Source: Gammaproteobacteria bacterium (GTDB lineage Bacteria > Pseudomonadota > Gammaproteobacteria > Natronospirales > REEB76). Taken from it: a DNA stretch of 12,296 nucleotides. Made by a program: the position numbers and the translations under genes. Numbering within the stretch: position 1 is the first letter of the stretch; each line of letters begins with the position of its first letter. Location: assembly GCA_027317045.1 (NCBI GenBank), contig DAHVFI010000225.1, positions 1 through 12,296 of the forward strand. The letters are read 5' to 3'. The notes below the pieces were generated by a model, which saw only the letters and a list, made by a program, of their open reading frames with translations, had not been told where the DNA came from and did not search any database. Shown here piece by piece: positions 6,415 through 12,296 of this stretch.

Positions 6415-7794
6415 TTACTTTGGCTTGGTGGTTTTGTTGCGGGCGGCCTGGTCAGCGCTGCGCAGTTCCGCGAGCTTCTCCGCGATCTTGATCTCGAGGC
6501 CGCGTGGCACCGGATGATAATAGGTTTTCTGTGGCATTGCCTCCGGAAAATAGTTCTCGCCTGCGGCATAGGCATCCGCTTCGTCATGGGCATAGCGGTA
6601 ATCGCGGCCGTAGCCCAGCCCTTTCATGAGTTGGGTGGGTGCGTTGCGCAAGTGCAGCGGCACCTCCAGGGTCCCAGACTGCTGGGCATCCGCCGTCGCT
6701 TCCCCGAAAGCGGTATACACTGCGTTGCTCTTGGGCGCGCAGGCCAGATACACCAGCGCCTGGGCGATGGCCAGTTCGCCTTCCGGCGAGCCCAAGCGTT
6801 CCTGCACATCCCAGGCATTCAGGGTCAGGGCCAGAGCGCGCGGGTCGGCATTGCCGATATCCTCGGAAGCCATGCGCACCACGCGGCGCGCGATATACAG
6901 GGGATCGCAGCCGCCGTCCAGCATGCGCGCCAGCCAGTAGAGCGCGCCGTCCGGCGATGAGCCGCGCACCGCTTTGTGCAGTGCGGATATCTGGTCGTAG
7001 AACAGTTCGCCATGCTTGTCGAAGCGGCGCAGACCGCCGGATATCACTTCATGGACCGTGGCTTCACCGATGACTTCACGGCCAGCCACCGGTTCCGCCA
7101 GGTCCGCGGCGATTTCCAGAAAATTCAAGGCACGCCGGGCGTCGCCGTCCGCCGCGACCGCCAGCTCGTCGCGAAGCGCCTCGGCCAGCCCTATAGGCCG
7201 CGCGCCCAGCCCGCGTTTGTCATCCATCACTGCGGCATCGATGATACGGCGGATCTCGGCGGCTTCCAGCGGTTTCAATATATAGGTGCGCGCCCGGGAC
7301 AGCAGCGCGTTGTTCAGTTCGAAGGATGGATTTTCGGTGGTGGCACCGATAAACGTCAAAGTTCCGTCTTCCACGAACGGCAGAAAAGCATCCTGCTGGG
7401 ATTTGTTGAAACGGTGCACTTCGTCCAGGAACAGCACGGTACCGACACCGGCCTGGCTGCGTCGCGCGTGCGCCTGCTCGACCGCCGCGCGCACGTCCTT
7501 GACGCCCGCCATCACCGCCGAGAGTGCGATGAAATCCGCGCGGCAACTGTCCGCCAACATACGCGCGAGTGTAGTCTTGCCGGTGCCCGGCGGGCCCCAG
7601 AAGATCATGGAATGCAGATGGCCGCTTTCCAGCGCGCGGCTGAGTGGTTTCCCGGGACCCAGGAGATGCGATTGGCCGATGAATTCCGCGGCGTTTCGCG
7701 GCCGCATGCGATCAGCCAGCGGCCGGCCTTCGGGTGCGGCAGCGGCAACAGAAGCTTCAGTGGCTGGATTTCTCACCGGTGTCACCGATGACAT
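6415..7794 (-). CDS. rarA: RarA (MgsA) replication-associated recombination AAA+ ATPase
   Basis: A 459-residue AAA+ clamp-loader-like ATPase that acts at stalled replication forks. Visible motifs are the conserved opening LADRMRPR (27-34), Walker A GPPGTGKT (67-74), Walker B LFLDEVHR (121-128), sensor 1 GATTENPSF (150-158) and a likely arginine finger in LLSRAR (164-169). The C-terminal half contains the conserved MLDGGCDPLYIARR and QALVYLACAPKSN segments of the tetramerisation domain. The start is uncertain: ATG 7794 is preferred over GTG 7800 six bases earlier, and in-frame GTGs follow at 7785 and 7776. None has a clear ribosome site. Any of these starts overlaps the 3' end of lolA, by 38 nt for ATG 7794, so translation is probably coupled to lolA. 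The order lolA-rarA-serS is the classical one in gammaproteobacteria. Confidence 0.94.
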   Translation of the reverse strand: MSSVTPVRNPATEASVAAAAPEGRPLADRMRPRNAAEFIGQSHLLGPGKPLSRALESGHLHSMIFWGPPGTGKTTLARMLADSCRADFIALSAVMAGVKDVRAAVEQAHARRSQAGVGTVLFLDEVHRFNKSQQDAFLPFVEDGTLTFIGATTENPSFELNNALLSRARTYILKPLEAAEIRRIIDAAVMDDKRGLGARPIGLAEALRDELAVAADGDARRALNFLEIAADLAEPVAGREVIGEATVHEVISGGLRRFDKHGELFYDQISALHKAVRGSSPDGALYWLARMLDGGCDPLYIARRVVRMASEDIGNADPRALALTLNAWDVQERLGSPEGELAIAQALVYLACAPKSNAVYTAFGEATADAQQSGTLEVPLHLRNAPTQLMKGLGYGRDYRYAHDEADAYAAGENYFPEAMPQKTYYHPVPRGLEIKIAEKLAELRSADQAARNKTTKPK

Positions 7795-8416
7795 CCGCAC
7801 CGGCTGGCGGCGTGAACCGGAACAGGCTGTCGGGTATCGCCGGATTGAGTATCAGATGACTGAAGGTGATGCGGGTCAGGTTGCCGAGGGCATCCTTGAG
7901 TTCCATGACGGCAATGGCAGCGCCTTTGAAACCCAGTTTCACATTATCGAAATCCGTATCCTGTGTCTTGGGTGTCAGCCCCACCCACTCCAGGCCATTC
8001 GACTCACCCAGATCCTTAACCGCAAAACTTTTATCCACGTCATTGGAACCCGACAGCAGCACCGCCGGACTGGCCGCCAGCGTTCCGCTCAGGGGTTTGA
8101 CGGTTACCTGCTGCAACTCGACGTCATATATCCACACACGTTTGCCATCGGCGACGATGATCTCCTTATTGGGGGTAGCGTAATCCCAGCGGAAGCGGTC
8201 CGGACGCTTGATGGCGAGGGTGCCCACGGATTTTTTCACCTGTTGCAGATTTGTATTCAGCACCACCTGGGTGAAATCCGCCTTGAGACTGTGCACATCC
8301 CTGAGAAAGGCCTGCAGGCGCGCAATGGCGTTGCCGGCTTGCGGCGCTGCCGACGCCAAGCCGGGCAAAAGCAGAACTGCAGCCAATACCATAGCGGCAA
8401 ATTTAAAGATCTTCAC
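7757..8416 (-). CDS. lolA: LolA, periplasmic outer-membrane lipoprotein carrier
   Basis: LolA accepts lipoproteins from the LolCDE transporter and carries them across the periplasm to LolB. The product is 219 residues with the chosen start. Residues 1-23 form a signal peptide: basic MKIFK, a hydrophobic core, and ASA before the cleavage at 23/24. The mature protein has the family segments LKADFTQVV (44-52), RPDRFRWDY (71-79) and VADGKRVWIYD (88-98). The GTG at 8416 is chosen over an ATG 12 codons upstream (8452). It has a strong AGGAG 6 nt before it and places the signal peptide at the true N-terminus, whereas the longer form would add a charged leader. It follows ftsK by 44 nt, and its 3' end overlaps rarA. 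Confidence 0.93.
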   Translation of the reverse strand: MKIFKFAAMVLAAVLLLPGLASAAPQAGNAIARLQAFLRDVHSLKADFTQVVLNTNLQQVKKSVGTLAIKRPDRFRWDYATPNKEIIVADGKRVWIYDVELQQVTVKPLSGTLAASPAVLLSGSNDVDKSFAVKDLGESNGLEWVGLTPKTQDTDFDNVKLGFKGAAIAVMELKDALGNLTRITFSHLILNPAIPDSLFRFTPPAGADVIGDTGEKSSH

Positions 8417-8422
8417 AGAGTT

Positions 8423-8427
8423 CTCCT
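8423..8427 (-). promoter_or_regulatory. Ribosome binding site that fixes the lolA GTG start
   Basis: AGGAG on the minus strand, 6 nt before the GTG at 8416. It supports the GTG as initiator of lolA in place of the upstream ATG at 8452. Confidence 0.8.
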
Positions 8428-8460
8428 GAAATTTCACCGTTGTACGCCGCACCTTCCCGC

Positions 8461-10806
8461 TTACTCCTCGCCGCGATCATCCGGCGGTGGCGGCGCTACC
8501 AGCACCTCGCGCATGCCATTGGTCTGCAACGGCCCGACAATACCGGCGCTTTCCATTTCTTCTATCATGCGCGCGGCACGGTTATAACCGATCTTGAGCC
8601 GCCGCTGTACCCCGGAGATGGAGGCGCGGCGCGATTCCGTCACGATACGCACCGCCTGATCGTAAAGCGGGTCTGACTCGGCATCCACGCCACCCTCGCC
8701 GGCCTCGCCGAAACCCGGGATCCCGGGCAGGGATTCCAGCGGTCCATGCAGGATTTCCTGCATATACGGCGGCTGCATGCCCTTCAGGCTCTCGCGCAGT
8801 TTGGCCACGACCTTGTGCACTTCCTGGTCGCTGACGAAGGCACCATGCACGCGCATGGGCACGGCGGTGCCGGGCGGCAGGAACAGCATATCGCCGTGAC
8901 CCAGCAGGGATTCGGCGCCCTGCTGATCCAGAATGGTACGGGAATCCACCCGCGCCGATACCTGGAAGGCGATACGTGCCGGAATGTTGGCCTTGATCAG
9001 GCCGGTGATCACGTCCACCGAAGGCCGTTGCGTGGCCAGCACCAGGTGGATGCCGGAAGCGCGGGCTTTTTGCGCCAGCCGCGTGATCAATTCTTCAACT
9101 TTCTTGCCCACCACGATCATCAGATCCGCCAACTCGTCCACCACCACCACGATGCTGTACAGCGGTTTGAGCGTGGGAATATCGGCGTCATCCAGTTCAT
9201 TCAATGTTTCCGGCTTGAGCAGCGGATCACGGATCGGTTTGCCGGCATCCATGGCTTCCTTGACCTTGCGGTTGTAGCCCGCCAGGTTGCGCACGCTGAC
9301 CGCCGCCATTAGCCGGTAGCGCCGCTCCATTTCCGCCACACACCAGCGCAAGGCATTGGCGGCTTCCTTCATGTCCGTGACCACCGGTGTCAACAGATGC
9401 GGGATGCCTTCATAGACTGAAAGCTCCAGCATCTTGGGATCAATCATGATGAGCCGCGTGTGCTCGGTGGTGGCCTTGTACAGCAGGCTCAGGATCATGG
9501 CATTGAGAGCCACCGATTTTCCGGAACCGGTGGTGCCGGCAATCAGCAGGTGCGGCATACGTTCCAGATCCGCGACCACCGGATTGCCGCCGATATCCTT
9601 GCCCAATGCCAGCGTCAGCGGCGAACGCGACTCGTCATATTCCTTGGATTTCAGAATCTCGCCGAGCGTCACCAGCTCGCGCGATTCATTGGGGATTTCC
9701 AACCCCACCACGGATTTGCCGGGAATCACTTCCACCACGCGTACGCTGATCGCCGAAAGTCCGCGCGCCATGTCCTTGGCAAGATTGGAAATCTGACTCA
9801 CCTTCACGCCCGGCGCCGGCTGCAATTCAAAGCGTGTCACCACCGGGCCGGGATTCACCGCCACCACCTGCACTTCCACGCCGAAATCCCTGAGCTTGAG
9901 TTCCACGGTGCGCGACATGGCCTCCAGTGCCGATTCGGAATAACCGTCCACCTTGGACGGCAGATTATCCAACAGCGCCAAGGGCGGCAGTTCCGAATCC
10001 AGCGGCGGCTCGAACAACGGTACCTGACGCTCGCGCTCCACCCGCGGACTCGGCTCGACGGCTTTCATGACCGGCTCAATGCGCGGCTTGGACCTTTTCT
10101 GTATCTCTTCCTGACGCACGCGGATGATTTCCACCTGCTGCTCGCGGCTGCGGCGCGCCTGGATGGCCTCCCGCAACCAACCCCAGCGATTACGCAGCCG
10201 CTCTGCCAGCGTGATGCTGAAACGTCCGGTGCGATCCATGAGCGCCAGCCACGACAATCCCGTGAAGACGGTTACCGCACCCAGAAACAACGCCAGCAGC
10301 AACAGCGTGGCGCCCAGGGCACTGAGACCATGGGCCAGGCCCTTGCCGATGAAATCCCCCAATACGCCGCCCGCATCCACCGGCAAAGTGCCGTGGCTCA
10401 CCTGCCAGTTGATGGAGGCCAGCCCGCTGGCCGTGAGCAGCGCCAGGATCAGGCCGCCGATGCGCATGGCCAAGTGCAATTTGTTGATGGCGGCGGTGGA
10501 TTTACGGGCCCGAAAAATCATCCAGCCGGCCCAAGCCAGCAGGAGTGGAAACAGAAACGCCGGATAGCCGAACAGGAAATACAGTCCTGCTGAAAGCCAG
10601 GCCCCCACCGGACCGATGGCATTGTGCACCGCTCCACCTGCACCGCTGTAGAAAGGACTGGGATCGCCCGGGCTGTAGGTGGCAAGACAGGCAAACAGCA
10701 GCAAGGCGATGGCCAGAAAAACCCACAGAGCCGCCTCCTTGAGGCCCTGGGCCAGATGGATGGCCATGGGTGAGTGGGTTTTGCCTTTGCGCGTCGCCTG
10801 CGCCAC
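8461..10806 (-). CDS. ftsK: FtsK DNA translocase
   Basis: FtsK is anchored at the division septum and pumps DNA to resolve chromosome dimers. The 781-residue product has an N-terminal membrane domain with four likely helices (about 22-43, 74-98, 111-131, 160-186) and a short charged linker (about 200-275). The motor follows, with Walker A GTTGSGKS (424-431) and Walker B VVVVDELADLM (553-563, D557/E558). The C-terminal gamma winged-helix domain (about 712-781, containing SGVQRRLKIGYNRAARMIEEM) reads the polar KOPS sequences. The linker is far shorter than that of E. coli FtsK (1329 residues) and similar to compact FtsKs such as that of Pseudomonas. The GTG at 10806 is preferred because an AGGT lies 6 nt upstream; the ATG 13 codons in has no ribosome site. 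It heads the ftsK-lolA-rarA-serS unit. Confidence 0.96.
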   Translation of the reverse strand: MAQATRKGKTHSPMAIHLAQGLKEAALWVFLAIALLLFACLATYSPGDPSPFYSGAGGAVHNAIGPVGAWLSAGLYFLFGYPAFLFPLLLAWAGWMIFRARKSTAAINKLHLAMRIGGLILALLTASGLASINWQVSHGTLPVDAGGVLGDFIGKGLAHGLSALGATLLLLALFLGAVTVFTGLSWLALMDRTGRFSITLAERLRNRWGWLREAIQARRSREQQVEIIRVRQEEIQKRSKPRIEPVMKAVEPSPRVERERQVPLFEPPLDSELPPLALLDNLPSKVDGYSESALEAMSRTVELKLRDFGVEVQVVAVNPGPVVTRFELQPAPGVKVSQISNLAKDMARGLSAISVRVVEVIPGKSVVGLEIPNESRELVTLGEILKSKEYDESRSPLTLALGKDIGGNPVVADLERMPHLLIAGTTGSGKSVALNAMILSLLYKATTEHTRLIMIDPKMLELSVYEGIPHLLTPVVTDMKEAANALRWCVAEMERRYRLMAAVSVRNLAGYNRKVKEAMDAGKPIRDPLLKPETLNELDDADIPTLKPLYSIVVVVDELADLMIVVGKKVEELITRLAQKARASGIHLVLATQRPSVDVITGLIKANIPARIAFQVSARVDSRTILDQQGAESLLGHGDMLFLPPGTAVPMRVHGAFVSDQEVHKVVAKLRESLKGMQPPYMQEILHGPLESLPGIPGFGEAGEGGVDAESDPLYDQAVRIVTESRRASISGVQRRLKIGYNRAARMIEEMESAGIVGPLQTNGMREVLVAPPPPDDRGEE

Positions 10807-10840
10807 GTTTTGACCTGACTTTAAGAAGTTTATATAAGCT

Positions 10841-10851
10841 ATTATATTATA
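10841..10851 (-). promoter_or_regulatory. Candidate ftsK promoter in an AT-only stretch
   Basis: The 54-bp gap between the ald stop and the ftsK GTG is strikingly AT-rich in a GC-rich window. On the minus strand it holds two overlapping TATAAT boxes (10846-10851 and 10841-10846). A start near 10834 would leave a leader of about 28 nt. The best -35 candidate, TTGCTT inside the ald 3' end (10867-10872), lies 15 or 20 nt from the two boxes, which is not ideal. The same stretch also forms an AT-only palindrome, TATATAA (10831-10837) with TTATATA (10847-10853). Confidence 0.42.
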
Positions 10852-10860
10852 TACGTATTT

Positions 10861-11916
10861 TTATTTAAGCAATGCCGGATGAACCACGTTTCCGGCCTCC
10901 ACGTTGATACCTTTGCGCAGCGGCTCATCGTCCCGCCAGCTGCCGGCCGCGAGCCTCAGGGCATAAGGGGTGATGGCGGCCGACAGGGCCTGGGACGAGG
11001 TGCGCGGCACCGCCCCCGGCATATTGGTGACGGTGAAATGGGTCACGCCTTCCCATACATAGGTCGGTTTGTCCCAGGTGGTGGGCTTGGTGGTTTCCAC
11101 GCAGCCGCCCTGGTCCACGGAAATATCCGCCACCACGCTGCCCGGCTGCATGGATTTCACCATTTCGGCGGACACCACGTGGGGTGCCTTTTCTCCGGTA
11201 ATCAACACCGCACCCACCACGATATCCGCAATCCTCACGGCCTCGGCAATATCGGCCTTGTGGGGATAGAGGGCGGTGACATTGGGTCCCAGCCCGCGCA
11301 TATGCTCCATGCGGTCGCGGGAAATATCGAACACCGTGACTTCCGCGCCCATGCCCGCGGCCACCGTGGCGGACGCGCCGCCGGCGACGCCGGCGCCGAC
11401 GATCACCACCCGTCCGCGTTTGGCCGCCGGTACCCCGCCCAGCAGGATGCCCTTGCCACCCTGGGGCTGATGCAACAGGTGGGTGCCCACCTGGATCGCG
11501 AGCCGTCCGGCGATGTCGCTCATGGGCGCCAGCAGCGGCGTACGTCCGTCCACTTCCACGGTTTCAAAAGCCACCGCCGTCAAACCGATCTTTTTCAGGG
11601 CCTCGGTAAGCTCCGGCAGCGCCGCCAGATGCAGATAGCAGAACAGCAAATGTTCTTTGCGCAGCAGCTTCAGATCGGCCTCGATGGGTTCCTTGACCTT
11701 CACGATCATCTCGGCTTTGCCGTAAACGTCAGCGGCTAAGCCCAGCACCTCCACGCCCACGCTGCGGTAGTGCTCGTCGCCGTAGCCGCTTTTCACGCCG
11801 GCCTGGTGCTCGATGAACACCTGGTGACCGTGGCGGACCAGTTCCGCGGCGGCCGCCGGAATCAGGCCGACGCGGCCTTCGAGCGGCTTGAGCTCGCGGG
11901 GAATACCAATGCGCAT
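10861..11916 (-). CDS. ald: Alanine dehydrogenase (slightly short C-terminus)
   Basis: Ald catalyses the NAD-dependent, reversible conversion of L-alanine to pyruvate and ammonia. The opening MRIGIPRE, R15, catalytic K75 in VKVKEP (72-77) and H96 in YLHLAA (94-99) are all present. So are the dinucleotide-binding VIVGAGVAGG (171-180), D197 for the NAD ribose and the active-site D268 in SVDQGG. The product is 351 residues, against about 360-374 for well-known members. The shortfall is mainly at the C-terminus, which stops after VVHPALLK where others continue for some 15 residues. The active site is complete, so it is probably functional. The ATG at 11916 has a strong AAAGGAG 5 nt upstream. It is divergent from trxB. 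An lrp-type regulator gene, often found beside ald, is absent from the window. Confidence 0.95.
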   Translation of the reverse strand: MRIGIPRELKPLEGRVGLIPAAAAELVRHGHQVFIEHQAGVKSGYGDEHYRSVGVEVLGLAADVYGKAEMIVKVKEPIEADLKLLRKEHLLFCYLHLAALPELTEALKKIGLTAVAFETVEVDGRTPLLAPMSDIAGRLAIQVGTHLLHQPQGGKGILLGGVPAAKRGRVVIVGAGVAGGASATVAAGMGAEVTVFDISRDRMEHMRGLGPNVTALYPHKADIAEAVRIADIVVGAVLITGEKAPHVVSAEMVKSMQPGSVVADISVDQGGCVETTKPTTWDKPTYVWEGVTHFTVTNMPGAVPRTSSQALSAAITPYALRLAAGSWRDDEPLRKGINVEAGNVVHPALLK

Positions 11917-11952
11917 AATGGCTCCTTTACGCTAACAGGGAGTTTTCGTAAC

Positions 11953-11972
11953 ATGGCCGCCTTTGCGGCCAT
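11953..11972. repeat. Perfect 8-bp hairpin upstream of ald
   Basis: ATGGCCGC (11953-11960) and GCGGCCAT (11965-11972) are perfect inverted repeats around a 4-nt loop, CTTT on the plus strand. It lies 36 bp before the ald ATG, so it would fold in the ald leader if transcription starts further upstream. Neither side is followed by a T tract, so it is not a standard terminator. A TATACC (11985-11990, minus strand) just upstream is a weak -10 candidate for ald. Confidence 0.55.
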
Positions 11973-12042
11973 AGCGATAAACGCGGTATAGCCCGTCTGG
12001 CAACTGCAGTCGGCCAAACCAGCTTGGGCTGCGGACTTCTCC

Positions 12043-12056
12043 TTGAGATTAATCAA
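12043..12056. promoter_or_regulatory. FNR/Anr-like box between ald and trxB
   Basis: TTGAG-ATTA-ATCAA matches the FNR/Anr consensus TTGAT-N4-ATCAA at 9 of 10 specified positions. It lies in the 232-bp divergent intergenic region 11917-12148, centred about 133 bp from the ald start and 100 bp from the trxB start. If ald is transcribed from the weak TATACC at 11985-11990, the box centre would be near -71. No regulator gene is present in the window, so the match alone supports this call. Confidence 0.4.
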
Positions 12057-12100
12057 GCTGACATGACCCAGAAACGCTGCCGCCAGCGTGAGCCACGCGC

Positions 12101-12128
12101 TTGAAATCCAGCGCGCCGGCACTATCTC
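12101..12128 (+). promoter_or_regulatory. Weak candidate trxB promoter
   Basis: TTGAAA (12101-12106, 5 of 6 to the -35 consensus), a 16-nt spacer and TATCTC (12123-12128, 3 of 6 to the -10 consensus). Transcription would start near 12135, which leaves almost no room before the trxB ribosome site AAGGA (12135-12139). The true promoter may therefore lie elsewhere in 11973-12100. Confidence 0.25.
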
Positions 12129-12148
12129 GGCGCCAAGGATAATTATAC

Positions 12149-12296
12149 ATGAGTGCCCCAAAACACTGTCGCTTGCTGATCCTGGGTTCTGGCCCTGCCG
12201 GTTACACCGCTGCCGTATATGCGGCGCGCGCCAATCTGAAGCCGGTGCTTGTCACCGGCATCGAACAGGGTGGCCAGCTGATGACCACCACCGAAG
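12149..12296 (+). CDS. trxB: Thioredoxin reductase (N-terminal 49 codons, 3' end cut by window)
   Basis: TrxB is a cytosolic flavoprotein that reduces thioredoxin with NADPH. Only the first 49 residues are in the window; the family length is about 315-320. They contain the FAD-binding GSGPAG (13-18) in LLILGSGPAGYTAAVYAARA and the GGQLMTTTE (41-49) segment that is highly characteristic of bacterial TrxB. The ATG at 12149 has AAGGA (12135-12139) 9 nt upstream. It is divergent from ald. A trxB neighbour of ftsK is conserved across gammaproteobacteria. The redox-active CxxC lies beyond the window and cannot be checked. Confidence 0.93.
   Translation, partial: MSAPKHCRLLILGSGPAGYTAAVYAARANLKPVLVTGIEQGGQLMTTTE

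Noticed and set aside
7286..8587. Plus-strand open frame of 433 codons across rarA, lolA and the ftsK end
   Set aside because: It is antisense to three well-supported genes, shows no recognisable domain and has the composition of a GC-rich mirror frame.
9460..10593. Plus-strand open frame of 377 codons opposite ftsK
   Set aside because: It is His-, Gln- and Arg-rich low-information translation, antisense to clear FtsK coding sequence.
10879..11739. Plus-strand open frame of 286 codons opposite ald
   Set aside because: It is His/Gly-rich antisense translation of a conserved alanine dehydrogenase gene.
11862..12161. Minus-strand open frame of 99 codons running through the ald-trxB intergenic region
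   Set aside because: It overlaps the ald start and has no ribosome site or recognisable domain; the region looks regulatory.

Overview
The window is about 12.3 kb of GC-rich, densely packed bacterial chromosome. Gene content and order point to a gammaproteobacterium. The minus-strand block ftsK-lolA-rarA-serS beside a divergent trxB is a conserved gammaproteobacterial neighbourhood, and LolA and a family 9 (ADP-heptose type) glycosyltransferase imply a Gram-negative envelope with LPS. Genus or order cannot be fixed from the sequence alone. Nothing looks like a prophage, insertion sequence, plasmid or CRISPR locus, so this is mostly core genome.

Left third (1-3660, plus strand): the distal part of an iron-sulphur cluster assembly (SUF) operon. 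It holds the 3' part of sufD, then sufS, a sufU-type scaffold or sulphur acceptor, sufT (MIP18/DUF59 family), a 228-bp gap carrying a complex palindromic repeat, and a small Rieske-type [2Fe-2S] ferredoxin. It ends in an intrinsic terminator. SufD-SufS-SufU-SufT are almost contiguous (2 nt, overlap, 3 nt) and are surely one unit. SufS takes sulphur from cysteine, SufU probably relays it, SufD is a subunit of the SufBC2D scaffold, and SufT helps cluster maturation. The Rieske protein may supply electrons, but that is inference.

Middle and right (3659-11916, minus strand, read right to left): ald (alanine dehydrogenase), an AT-rich promoter-like gap, ftsK (DNA translocase of division), lolA (lipoprotein carrier), rarA (recombination-associated ATPase), serS (seryl-tRNA synthetase), tRNA-Ser(UGA), a family 9 glycosyltransferase and a small two-helix membrane protein. 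The last one converges on the SUF operon, with a few bases between them. serS sits directly upstream of one of its own substrate tRNAs. The tRNA has a TATAAT plus GC-rich discriminator of stable-RNA style overlapping the serS stop codon. The glycosyltransferase starts only 7 nt after the encoded CCA of the tRNA.

Right end (11917-12296): a 232-bp divergent intergenic region between ald and trxB, with a hairpin and a near-consensus FNR/Anr-like box, followed by the first 49 codons of trxB (thioredoxin reductase).

I see no convincing wholly new system. The points most worth a second look are the palindromic repeat inside the SUF operon, the SufU/SufT/Rieske composition, the serS-tRNA-glycosyltransferase junctions and the FNR-like box.
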